Shown piece by piece: positions 9,934-17,807 of a stretch of 64,000 nucleotides of DNA. The stretch comes from Phormidesmis priestleyi BC1401 (GTDB lineage: Bacteria; Cyanobacteriota; Cyanobacteriia; Leptolyngbyales; Leptolyngbyaceae), in NCBI RefSeq assembly GCF_001650195.1, contig NZ_LXYR01000026.1, positions 1 through 64,000 on the forward strand, written 5' to 3'. Within the stretch, counting starts at the first letter, position 1, and the number at the start of each line of letters is the position of its first letter. The translations under genes were made by a program, and so were the position numbers. The notes under the pieces are model-generated. The model searched no databases. It was not told where the DNA came from and saw nothing but the letters and a program-made list of their open reading frames with translations.

Positions 9934-11397
9934 ATGAAAGCCATTATGGTGGTGGGCACAACCTCCCACGCTGGAAAATCATTGATCACGGCTGCCCTGT
10001 GTCGAATTTTGGCTCGGCGGGGTTGGCGAGTCGCTCCGTTTAAAGGGCAGAATATGGCGCTCAACTCCTACGTGACGGCAAACGGGGGCGAGATTGGCTA
10101 TGCTCAGGCGGTTCAGGCTTGGGCGGCAGGAGTGGTTCCCTGGGTCGAGATGAATCCGATTTTGCTCAAGCCGCAGGGAGATATGACTTCTCAAGTGGTG
10201 CTTAAGGGCAAAGTCATCGGCAAAATTGGAGCCGCCGAGTATTATGAAAAGTTCTTTGATCAAGGTTGGCAAGCGATCGAAGAGTCGCTGCGTCGCTTGG
10301 GTGAGGAGTTTGATCTCGTGGTTTGTGAAGGGGCAGGCAGTCCGGCTGAGATCAATCTCAAGCATCGTGACCTGACCAATATGCGGGTCGCCAAACATTT
10401 AAATGCGCCCACCTTGCTGGTCGTGGACATCGATCGGGGCGGAGCCTTTGCCCATGTGGTTGGCACTCTAGAGCTTCTCGACCCAGACGAACGGGCATTG
10501 ATCAAAGGAGTGATCATCAACAAGTTTCGCGGACAGCGATCGCTGCTGCAATCAGGCATTGACTGGCTCGAAGAACGCACCGGAATTCCGGTCATTGGCG
10601 TAATTCCTTGGTTAGATACGGCGTTTCCGGCTGAAGACTCGCTGAGTCTGTTCGATCGTCAGGCGGCTCCTAGTAGTGAATTGACGATCGGAGTGGTTCG
10701 TCTGCCGCGCATCTCAAACTTCACTGATTTTGACCCGCTCGAAGCCGAGTCCACCGTCTCAGTTAAATATATCCACCCCAAACAATCGCTGGGGCACCCG
10801 GACGCGGTGATTATCCCAGGTTCAAAGACGACGATTTCTGACCTGGTTGCGCTCCACAAGTCTGGCATGGCAGAAGAGTTGCAAAACTATGCGGCAGCAG
10901 GCGGCACGATTTTGGGCATCTGTGGCGGCTATCAAATGCTGGGCAAGATTTTGGCAGACCCCGAAGGCATCGAAGGTCAAGAAGGTCGCTATCGCGGGTT
11001 GGGGCTGCTGCCTATCAAAACCGTGATTGCGGGGCAAAAAATCGCCCGTCAGCGCAGTGTCACGTCCAATTTTCCTCAAGAAGGGCTGCCTGTCACGGGC
11101 TATGAGATTCACCAGGGACGCACCCGCTTGATCGAACCAGAAGGCACCCAGTTCTTATTTGACGACCAAAATCTGGGGCTGGTTGACGAAACTCATTCAA
11201 TTTGGGGCACTTATCTGCACGGCATTTTTGATAACGGTCCTTGGCGGCGTGCCTGGTTAAATCGCCTCCGTCAACAGCGTGGGTTGCGATCGCTGCCGAC
11301 GGGCGTTCCTAACTATCGCGAGCAGCGAGAACTGTTGCTCGATGAGTTAGCCGATGCGGTTGAGCCACATCTTGACTTAAAGACTGTTTTGCCTTAG
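9934..11397 (+). CDS. cobQ: Cobyric acid synthase
   Basis: Amidates four side chains of adenosylcobyrinate a,c-diamide with glutamine and ATP in cobalamin synthesis. The N-terminal ATPase domain starts MKAIMVVGTTSHAGKS (P-loop) and includes FKGQNMALNSYVT and VVCEGAGSPAEINL. The C-terminal glutamine amidotransferase domain has ILGICGGYQMLG with the nucleophile Cys and a late His (TYLHGIFDN). Length 487 residues, as expected. ATG at 9934 has GGAGG six bases upstream, which decides it over the in-frame TTG at 9931. Confidence 0.97.
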   Translation: MKAIMVVGTTSHAGKSLITAALCRILARRGWRVAPFKGQNMALNSYVTANGGEIGYAQAVQAWAAGVVPWVEMNPILLKPQGDMTSQVVLKGKVIGKIGAAEYYEKFFDQGWQAIEESLRRLGEEFDLVVCEGAGSPAEINLKHRDLTNMRVAKHLNAPTLLVVDIDRGGAFAHVVGTLELLDPDERALIKGVIINKFRGQRSLLQSGIDWLEERTGIPVIGVIPWLDTAFPAEDSLSLFDRQAAPSSELTIGVVRLPRISNFTDFDPLEAESTVSVKYIHPKQSLGHPDAVIIPGSKTTISDLVALHKSGMAEELQNYAAAGGTILGICGGYQMLGKILADPEGIEGQEGRYRGLGLLPIKTVIAGQKIARQRSVTSNFPQEGLPVTGYEIHQGRTRLIEPEGTQFLFDDQNLGLVDETHSIWGTYLHGIFDNGPWRRAWLNRLRQQRGLRSLPTGVPNYREQRELLLDELADAVEPHLDLKTVLP

Positions 11398-11432
11398 CTC
11401 AAATTATAAGCGCCCCTTTTGAGAATTTTGCT

Positions 11433-11672
11433 ATGAGTGTTAGCATTCATTTTTTGCCGGATAATGTGACGATCGCTGCCGAAGCCGGAGAGCCGCTGCT
11501 GCAAGTGGCTGAACGGGCGGGGGTTTTGATTCCGACGGGATGTTTGATGGGGTCTTGTCACGCCTGCGAGGTCGAAGTCAACGGAGAGGAAAGCATTTGT
11601 AGCTGCATCAGCGCTGTTCCGACAGGGCAAACGCATTTGACGATCAACCTCTACTCCGACCCAACGTGGTAA
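11433..11672 (+). CDS. Small 2Fe-2S ferredoxin-like protein
   Basis: 79 residues with a beta-grasp ferredoxin fold. The cluster cysteines are in GCLMGSCHACEV (Cys-x4-Cys-x2-Cys), with further Cys in SICSC. Plant-type ferredoxins are longer; this compact form is one of the short cyanobacterial 2Fe-2S proteins. It starts 36 bp after cobQ in the same direction and may be co-transcribed. The redox partner is unknown. Confidence 0.85.
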   Translation: MSVSIHFLPDNVTIAAEAGEPLLQVAERAGVLIPTGCLMGSCHACEVEVNGEESICSCISAVPTGQTHLTINLYSDPTW

Positions 11673-11969
11673 ATCTGCTTTCTCTTTAATCTGCACTGAA
11701 CTATCAAGCCATAAGTTTTCTGAAGGATAGGTGAATCGTCCATTCTTTAGATTACTGAGGACTGGGAAGTGAGTAAAACCGAAGATCGCGGAGGGTTTAT
11801 TGAGCGATCGATAGTAAACAGAATCAACTGTAAGATGCGTTTGGCTCCATTCAAAGCCAGAACTTCTAGCAGATTGAGCACAGCCAAAACTCACTTATCC
11901 GAGTTGACTTTAATTAAGTCTGCCTATTTAGCAAAACGCACCGACTTTAATCTTCGGCTTTGACCCGCG

Positions 11970-12227
11970 CTAATCTTCGGGCTTGACGATCGCTGACTTA
12001 CGTTTGTGAAGTGCAGCAGCCCCCAGACCGATGAGACCTGGAAGCAAGGCAGGTGTGGGAACACTGGTTGCGTTCTTTGATCCGCATGGGTTATTCGAGT
12101 CCTTCGCTAAGTCTCTCTGCCCGCATCGTGTCTGTGTTTCTTGAGTCGGCGGAGGATCACCGCTGCCGGGACCAAAAAGCAAGCAAATTATATAGACAAC
12201 TGCTGCGACAATTCCAGGTACAGGCAT
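11970..12227 (-). CDS. Small PTPA-CTERM-like sorting-signal protein
   Basis: 85 residues with a hydrophobic N-terminal segment (PGIVAAVVYIICLLF), a Pro/Gln/Thr/Asn-rich middle containing two Cys, and a C-terminus reading SVPTPALLPGLIGLGAAAL followed by a basic cluster HKRK. This is the tripartite layout of PEP-CTERM-type exosortase signals: motif PTPA, hydrophobic helix, basic tail. Unusually, 10 residues follow the basic cluster. The protein is expected to be membrane-passed and processed; its role is unknown. No exosortase gene is in this window. Confidence 0.65.
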   Translation of the reverse strand: MPVPGIVAAVVYIICLLFGPGSGDPPPTQETQTRCGQRDLAKDSNNPCGSKNATSVPTPALLPGLIGLGAAALHKRKSAIVKPED

Positions 12228-12432
12228 ACGGTTATCCTCTAGGTATACTTAGAAAAATACTGAGGTAGGCTGACGAATCATGATCTTTTAGCTGCTTCTC
12301 TTAAATTTTTTAACTAAGCATAAGATAAATAAAGCTCTTGTAAAGCTTGCACTATGACGCAGTTAGTCAATGAAAAATATGCAACAGGGATAGACTGCCT
12401 AATAGTCGAATCTGAAAACGGGATGCCGATGA

Positions 12433-12885
12433 CTAAACGTCGAGTGCTGCCTGGGCATTCATCGCATAGTCTCGAAATCGCTCTAAGTCAGCTTTTAGCG
12501 ACGACTCAACCACTCGACCGAGAAACAAGTTATCCATCAACTGACCGAGAAACCCAGGAATCGCGTAAGCGACGGTCATTTTGACAACGCTGCTAGTGTC
12601 CCGATCGTAAAACCGAATCGCCCCCCGATTGGGCAGTCCGTCCACCGATTCCCATTGAATAATCTGATTGGGAATTTGTTTGAGAATGCGAGACTGCCAG
12701 CTAAACTCTAAGCCGCCCGTCGCCAGTTTCCAGCGAGACAGTTCTGGGTTGTCTGGCAAAATCGTCACCGAATCGATCCATTTCATCCAGCGCGGCATTT
12801 GCTGCAAATCTGACCACAGACTCCAAACAAACTCGATCGGGGCATCTACTTCGACCTGGACGGTGTGTTCTAACCAATTGGACAT
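12433..12885 (-). CDS. SRPBCC (START-like cyclase/dehydrase) family protein
   Basis: 150 residues with the helix-grip fold pattern: an N-terminal strand EVDAPIEFVWSLWSDLQQMPRWMKWIDSV and the final helix VESSLKADLERFRDYA. Such proteins bind hydrophobic ligands, including polyketide- and lipid-like compounds. It starts 17 bp after the zds stop codon and reads in the same direction. It is therefore probably co-transcribed and may assist carotenoid or other lipid handling. No catalytic residues can be assigned. Confidence 0.85.
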   Translation of the reverse strand: MSNWLEHTVQVEVDAPIEFVWSLWSDLQQMPRWMKWIDSVTILPDNPELSRWKLATGGLEFSWQSRILKQIPNQIIQWESVDGLPNRGAIRFYDRDTSSVVKMTVAYAIPGFLGQLMDNLFLGRVVESSLKADLERFRDYAMNAQAALDV

Positions 12886-12902
12886 AGGTGATCAAAAGAA
12901 GG

Positions 12903-14372
12903 TTAATACTTAAACAATCCGTTGCCCTGAACTTTGTAGCCTGTGGGTTCAAGAATGGCTTGAGCGGCTTGCATACCAGAGATTGTCGCACCTTCCATGC
13001 TATCGATATAGTCCTGTTGGGTATAGCTTCCGGCTAGAAAGAAATTCTCGATCGCTGTTTTCTGACGCGGACGATAGACATCCATTCCAGGATTCTCGCG
13101 ATAGAGCGACTGGGCAAGCTTGACGACGCTATACCAGGTCATCGTCAGTTCTCGCGATGACGGGAACAGATCCTGAATTTGTTTGAGCGCGTGTTGAGCA
13201 ATCTCTTCGTTACTCATTTTGATAAAGGGGTCACCGGGAGTCAGAACAACCTGCATTAAAGATCCTTGTCCTTCTCGGTAATAGTCTTTGGGACTGGACA
13301 GTGCCAGATCGGCAAAACAGGAGAAATCGGCATCGGCACTGTAGAGCAAATTATCAATGCCAGCCGCGCGATCGACTTGTTTCCGGGCTTCTGGGTCGTT
13401 AAGTTCGGTCACCCAGCCGTTAAAGCGCAGTTGAACGGTCGTTACTGGAACCGCTTCGAGCTTGTAGATATTGTCAAATTCTGGAATGCTGCGCCATTCT
13501 TTGGGCAACAAGCGCTGAATTCCGGGCACATCACACGCGGCAAGATAGATATCAGCCGTCACCGTCTCTTCGGTTTCGCCGTTTGCCACCTGCAAACCCG
13601 TCACCTTCAGCGACCCGTTGTTGTCTTCAAACAGAATCTTGCGCGTCTGGCGGCGAGTGTGAATTTTGCCGCCTCTGGCTTTGATGTAATCGACGATCGG
13701 TTTATTCAAATATTCGCCCGGAGACCCTGCCAATAGATTGAGCCGCGACGCTTCGGTTTTGGACGCAAACATCATAAAGATGGTCAGCATACAGCGAGCA
13801 GAAATCTCTTCGGTGTTGATGAAACCTAGGGCAAGGGCGATCGGGTCCCACATGCGCTTGAGGCTATTTTGTGAGCCGCCATGACTGCGAAACCAATCGG
13901 CAAAGCTGATGCCATCGAGGTCACGAATCAGCTTCATCGCAAAGTCAGGGTTGATCAAACCCGGCACGATCGGACTTGTGCCCAGAGCGATCGCGTTCTG
14001 CAACTTGTCTTGAAGGGTCAACTGTCCGGTTGTGAAAAACGCTTTCAGCCCGTGAAAAGGCGCACCTAACAGGAACCGAAAATCAAGTTCTTTCGTAACG
14101 CCGCCCCGATTGACAAAGGTGTGAACGTGTTCTTTAGGCAACAGGTTCTCAAATGCGCCGACCTTCTTCGCCAAAGCAAACAGGTTATGGTAATTGTTGA
14201 AAAAGACGTGCAGCCCCATCTCAATGTGGTTGCCATCGCCATCGACCCAACTGCCCGCCTTGCCGCCGATGAAGGGACGCGACTCAAACATTTCAACTTC
14301 ATGCCCGGCATCAACGAGTTCGACTGCCGCCGCTAACCCCGCCAGCCCTGCTCCCACGATCGCAACTCGCAT
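12903..14372 (-). CDS. zds: 9,9'-di-cis-zeta-carotene desaturase
   Basis: Plant/cyanobacterial-type desaturase that converts zeta-carotene through neurosporene to lycopene, membrane associated. The FAD-binding motif [20 protein letters not shown] is at the N-terminus, followed by [13 protein letters not shown] and [13 protein letters not shown]. The C-terminal FAD signature [19 protein letters not shown] closes the fold. 489 residues, full length. It forms a two-gene leftward unit with the SRPBCC gene and is divergent from the lipoprotein gene at 14457. Confidence 0.96.
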   Translation of the reverse strand: MRVAIVGAGLAGLAAAVELVDAGHEVEMFESRPFIGGKAGSWVDGDGNHIEMGLHVFFNNYHNLFALAKKVGAFENLLPKEHVHTFVNRGGVTKELDFRFLLGAPFHGLKAFFTTGQLTLQDKLQNAIALGTSPIVPGLINPDFAMKLIRDLDGISFADWFRSHGGSQNSLKRMWDPIALALGFINTEEISARCMLTIFMMFASKTEASRLNLLAGSPGEYLNKPIVDYIKARGGKIHTRRQTRKILFEDNNGSLKVTGLQVANGETEETVTADIYLAACDVPGIQRLLPKEWRSIPEFDNIYKLEAVPVTTVQLRFNGWVTELNDPEARKQVDRAAGIDNLLYSADADFSCFADLALSSPKDYYREGQGSLMQVVLTPGDPFIKMSNEEIAQHALKQIQDLFPSSRELTMTWYSVVKLAQSLYRENPGMDVYRPRQKTAIENFFLAGSYTQQDYIDSMEGATISGMQAAQAILEPTGYKVQGNGLFKY

Positions 14373-14456
14373 TCCGCATTCTCACTGAGACTTCATTTAC
14401 AGATTGTAATAGAAATAGGGAATGAGAGGAATTCTGGGGTGTGAATATAATTTGGG

Positions 14457-15098
14457 ATGTTGCAACGATTCGAGTTTCGATCGCGCCTATTCTTTATGCT
14501 CAACCCTTCTGCCTCGTTTACTTGCGTTTCCTGTGGGATTGCCCTTCTTGGTTTAGTCTCCGCCTGCACGCCCCTATCTCCGTCATCTGTCACCCAAGAA
14601 ACTCCTCGCCCCGTAAAGCCGTTGCCTGCTGAGGCGTTCATTAAAGTGACAGAGACCCCAAGCTATCGGTTGAGTCCGAGTCCGGTGGCTAAATCGCTGA
14701 CTGCAACATCTAAACTGTCTGCCTCAGAGCTAGCGTCTCAGCTTCAGCAGGCAGACGATAAAGCCATCAGTGCTGAGAATCTAATGCAGTCTGCCCAGTC
14801 TAAAGAAGATTGGACGCTGGTGATCAACCAATGGAAACGGGCGATCGCGCTGTTGCCTCCACTCTCGGCGGCAGGTGCTCAAAAAGCGGCGGTGCAGCAA
14901 AAACGGGCGGACTATCAGAGCAAACTTTCTGATGCCCAGCAAAAAGCGAAGACCAATCCTCGTCAGCTTGTCACGGGTGCTCAACCTACAGGCGGAAAGG
15001 GCATTCCGCTGATTGTTGCGCCCAATTCACCCGATGCAACCACAGCATCTCCGTCGCCTACCAATTCGCCCTCTCCATCACCTTCGCCAAAGAATTAG
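14457..15098 (+). CDS. Predicted lipoprotein, Ser/Pro-rich
   Basis: 213 residues. A basic N-terminus precedes a hydrophobic stretch ending in the lipobox LGLVSAC, so it should be lipid-anchored. The middle is helical (ASELASQLQQADDKAISAENL, then SKEDWTLVINQWKRAIALLPPL, resembling one TPR-like unit). The tail is low-complexity Ser/Pro. ATG at 14457 gives the signal a basic n-region; ATG at 14496 is an alternative. Its stop codon overlaps the stop of the convergent garR-like gene. Confidence 0.75.
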   Translation: MLQRFEFRSRLFFMLNPSASFTCVSCGIALLGLVSACTPLSPSSVTQETPRPVKPLPAEAFIKVTETPSYRLSPSPVAKSLTATSKLSASELASQLQQADDKAISAENLMQSAQSKEDWTLVINQWKRAIALLPPLSAAGAQKAAVQQKRADYQSKLSDAQQKAKTNPRQLVTGAQPTGGKGIPLIVAPNSPDATTASPSPTNSPSPSPSPKN

Positions 15099-15970
15099 AG
15101 TCCTCCCATCTGTTCGTAGAGTTCTATGAGAGCGGCATTATCTAACGAGCCTTTGCCCTGGGCGATTAAAGAATCCATGAGAGCAGTCACCTGACTGCTT
15201 CCCAAAAGCGGTAGGCTCACCTCACGTCCGGTTTGCAAAACGATGTTCATATCTTTGCGATGCAGGTCGATCGTGAAGCCAGGTTGAAAACGGCGGTTGA
15301 GCATCCGATCGCCATGCACTTCGAGCACGCGACTCTGGGCAAATCCGCCTAGCAGCGCGGATCTAACTTTTGCCGGATCGACTCCTGACTTTTTGGCAAG
15401 AGTCAGCGCTTCTGCCACCGCCTGAACGGTGAGAGCAACCACAATCTGATTGCAGGCTTTTGTCACCTGTCCGGCACCCGCTTCGCCAACGTGGACAATG
15501 CTTTTGCCCATTGCTTGCAAAATCGGCAATGCTCGTTGAAAGGCAGATTCTTCACCCCCGACCATGATCGAAAGCGTGCCTTGTTGAGCACCGATATCGC
15601 CTCCAGACACCGGAGCGTCGAGAGATTGAATGCCATTGACTTTCAGCGTTTCATAGAGTTTTCGAGCAGTGGCAGGCGCGATCGTAGACATATCAATGCA
15701 CAGCGTTCCTGCTTTTGCGCCTTCTAGCACGCCCTCACTGCCCAAAATCACCGCCTCGACATCGGGCGAGTCGGGCAAGCAGGTGATGATCACATCTACT
15801 TGTTGGGCGACTTGTTTAGGAGAGTCAGCGATCGTCGCTCCATCTCGCACCAATTCTTCTAAGACTGCACGGCTGCGATTATGAACCGTCACAGAATGTC
15901 CTGCTTTGAGCAGATTCTGGGTCATCGGTTTGCCCATGATGCCGAGTCCAATAAATCCAAGTTTTTCCAT
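15095..15970 (-). CDS. garR: Beta-hydroxyacid dehydrogenase, 2-hydroxy-3-oxopropionate reductase type
   Basis: NAD(P)-dependent reductase of tartronate semialdehyde or a related beta-hydroxyacid. The family signature FIGLGIMGKPMTQNLLKAGH is at the N-terminus, the substrate loop is DAPVSGGDIGAQQGTLSIMVGG, and the catalytic Lys region is GAGQVTKACNQIV. 291 residues, full length. Substrate choice between glyoxylate-pathway and other beta-hydroxyacids cannot be read from sequence. It is convergent with the lipoprotein gene, with stop codons overlapping by a few bases. Confidence 0.85.
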   Translation of the reverse strand: MEKLGFIGLGIMGKPMTQNLLKAGHSVTVHNRSRAVLEELVRDGATIADSPKQVAQQVDVIITCLPDSPDVEAVILGSEGVLEGAKAGTLCIDMSTIAPATARKLYETLKVNGIQSLDAPVSGGDIGAQQGTLSIMVGGEESAFQRALPILQAMGKSIVHVGEAGAGQVTKACNQIVVALTVQAVAEALTLAKKSGVDPAKVRSALLGGFAQSRVLEVHGDRMLNRRFQPGFTIDLHRKDMNIVLQTGREVSLPLLGSSQVTALMDSLIAQGKGSLDNAALIELYEQMGGL

Positions 15971-16005
15971 GAGTGTGACAGAGTGGGTAAAAGTCCTGCT
16001 ATCTT

Positions 16006-16053
16006 ACAGGACTTGAACCTGCAACCCCTGCGACCCCAAAGTAGTGCGCTGTG
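16006..16053 (-). pseudogene. Truncated tRNA-Pro(TGG) 3' fragment
   Basis: On the minus strand the sequence GCGCACTACTTTGGGG is followed by a T-arm with GCAGGTTCAAGTCCTGT. This matches the anticodon arm (TGG), variable region and T arm of a cyanobacterial tRNA-Pro. The D arm and 5' acceptor strand are absent, and the 3' acceptor is replaced by unrelated sequence. It is a tRNA remnant, such as integration and excision of a mobile element into a tRNA gene can leave. Confidence 0.65.
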
Positions 16054-16059
16054 CCCTGA

Positions 16060-16418
16060 GTCATGCATTACATCCTTATCTCCTGTGTTTTGCCACAAAT
16101 ATATTCATAAGTACCCGTGGCAAAATGGCAAATTGGCAAAAATACCTTTAATCCCCTGCTAGATGAAGGATCTAGAATGGCAAGGATTTCGGCGAGGATT
16201 TTTATTTTGGCAAAAACTCTAGCAAGGCTACCAAAATGGGCTGAAATACTCAGACTGTAGATCTTAAGTTAGCCGCGCCAAAAACTACACCAAGTATTTA
16301 CACTCATCGATTATTCCTTCCAAACCTTATTGCTTCATATAGATAAAGTATAAGTAGTGATTATGGGTATTAAAAGAATCAGATCTTAGAGTGGTGAAAA
16401 CACGCAGAAAGCCCCACA
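16060..16418. other. Intergenic region with no gene
   Basis: About 360 bp rich in TGGCAAAA-type words (several near 16120-16250) but without a convincing reading frame. It borders the tRNA-Pro fragment and could be decayed mobile DNA. It should also hold the promoter of the secreted-protein gene at 16419. Confidence 0.35.
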
Positions 16419-17003
16419 GTGAAAAAGCTACTTCTCTCTCTACTGGCAGTTTCTTCTACCGTACTTATTGCAGTCTCTCCTGCTAAAGCCTCCAATTGGG
16501 TGGAGATGGGTGTTTCAACTGTAACTAAAGAAACTATTGCTCTAGACGTTGATTCTATCGATCGAGTATCTCAGTACGATGTCAAGTTTAGATACTTGAT
16601 TGGTAAGGATATTGTGCAAGCGTCTGCTAATTGCGATTCATCCATGATTATGCCGGATCAAGGGAAACCATTTCAGCCTAATATGTCAGGGGCAACGCGC
16701 AACCTATTAAACCGTGTGTGTAAGGGTGGTACCAGCGACGAAACAAGTTATAGCCAAAGGGAAAGGTTCCAGGTTTCACAAGCTGATATTAAAACTGTTC
16801 GCCGCATCTCAGAGTACGATTTTGGAAGAGAAATGTGGTCAACTGCGATTTACAACGATTTACAAGTTATTTGCACAGCCAGATCTAACGGCGCTACAAC
16901 TCAGTCGTTTTTGACCGCGCTTCGTAATAGAGGCTTTTCTGATGCGCGTCGTGACTACACTACGTCTTTGCTTGTTGTAGCCGAGCAATCAGTCTGCCCT
17001 TGA
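16419..17003 (+). CDS. Secreted hypothetical protein, surface-adhesin-E-like
   Basis: 194 residues, GTG start. The N-terminal signal peptide MKKLLLSLLAVSSTVLIAV is followed by SPAKA and a predicted cleavage before SNWVEMG. The mature part begins WVEMGVSTVTKETIALDVDSI, similar in style to small surface-adhesin-E-type domains. Three or four Cys (NCDSS, NRVCKG, VICTA, SVCP) could form disulfides outside the cytoplasm. The function is unknown. The gene stands alone between tRNA remnants and repeats. Confidence 0.7.
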   Translation: MKKLLLSLLAVSSTVLIAVSPAKASNWVEMGVSTVTKETIALDVDSIDRVSQYDVKFRYLIGKDIVQASANCDSSMIMPDQGKPFQPNMSGATRNLLNRVCKGGTSDETSYSQRERFQVSQADIKTVRRISEYDFGREMWSTAIYNDLQVICTARSNGATTQSFLTALRNRGFSDARRDYTTSLLVVAEQSVCP

Positions 17004-17070
17004 TAGCTCAGTATGGGATTCTTATTTATGTTGCAGCAATTTAAAAAGTCTGTACTAAATACCGACTCCA

Positions 17071-17205
17071 TTAAAACAATACTCCGGACATTTTTTGAGG
17101 CAGAGGCTGAAACCCGCATTCCACCGTTGGTATTTGCCTCAGTGATGATGCTGAAACCCGCATTCCACCATTGGCGATTTAAAATTGTCCGGACTGTTGT
17201 TAAAA
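17071..17205. repeat. Small element with internal 20-bp direct repeats and imperfect terminal inverted repeats
   Basis: A 20-bp word, GCTGAAACCCGCATTCCACC, occurs at 17106-17125 and 17150-17169. The pair is flanked by inverted words TCCGGACA (17083) and TGTCCGGA (17186) within longer imperfect arms. It has no coding content of its own and looks like a miniature mobile element. Confidence 0.5.
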
Positions 17206-17371
17206 AGAACCCCTGAAATAGCTTCTAGAATGACAATGGAAAGCCCTAGAAAGCTTTCACGGTGGTTTGCGCGTTTTATAAAATCTCTCTAATTTGCCCC
17301 TAGAAAGCCTTCAATTGCCATTTTTTCTGGTAACTAGCGCTTCATCTCAACTCCCTTACTTAAGCGATCGA

Positions 17372-17427
17372 AATGGGGCGAACTGTAAATCCGCTGGCTA
17401 CACCTGTATTGGTTCAAATCCAACCCG
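17372..17427 (+). pseudogene. Truncated tRNA-Tyr 3' fragment
   Basis: Contains ACTGTAAATCCGCTGGCTAC (anticodon GTA and following arm) and TTGGTTCAAATCCAACCCG (T arm), nearly identical to the intact tRNA-Tyr at 17672-17753 but on the opposite strand. The 5' half and the 3' acceptor end are missing, and the anticodon stem carries changes that disrupt pairing. It is a non-functional partial copy about 250 bp from the intact gene. Confidence 0.75.
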
Positions 17428-17535
17428 TAACTAGCTACGGTTTGATTCTCAAACCGTCCTAACGTAGGCTGTTTTCTTAGGAGAGATTTAGGACGAAAGC
17501 TAGCTGGTACGGCGGGAGTCCCTACCGATTTAAAA

Positions 17536-17607
17536 AGCCCGTGATCAGGATTGAACTGATGACCTCACCCTTACCAAGGGTGTGCTCTACCACTGAGCCA
17601 CACGGGC
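17536..17607 (-). tRNA. tRNA-Thr(GGT)
   Basis: 72-nt cloverleaf on the minus strand beginning GCCCGTGTGGCTCAGTGGTA. The acceptor stem GCCCGTG pairs with CACGGGC. The anticodon loop CTTGGTAAG gives GGT. The T arm contains CAGTTCAATCCTG. CCA is not encoded. It is about 65 bp from tRNA-Tyr on the same strand and may be co-transcribed with it. Confidence 0.95.
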
Positions 17608-17671
17608 AAATAAAGGAAACATAGCAAGGGAAAATTCTTACTTTTACCTTGACCTATGTTCTACCGTGGAA

Positions 17672-17753
17672 TGGACCGGGTTGGATTTGAACCAACGTAG
17701 GCGTAGCCAGCGGATTTACAGTCCGCCCCCATTAACCACTCGGGCACCGATCC
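17672..17753 (-). tRNA. tRNA-Tyr(GTA)
   Basis: 82-nt class II tRNA on the minus strand beginning GGATCGGTGCCCGAGTGG. The anticodon is in GGACTGTAAATCC (GTA), with a long variable arm (GCTGGCTACGCC) and T arm TTGGTTCAAATCCAA. The acceptor GGATCGG pairs with CCGGTCC through one wobble. The discriminator base is A and CCA is not encoded. Confidence 0.95.
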
Positions 17754-17807
17754 GTCACCCCACGGAAATAAATAGTAGCACATCCCAAGGGACGGTTTGC
17801 AACAGAT

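Noticed and set aside
17013-17216. A 67-codon frame after the secreted-protein gene
   Set aside because: Most of it lies in the small repeat element with direct repeats and its composition is not protein-like.
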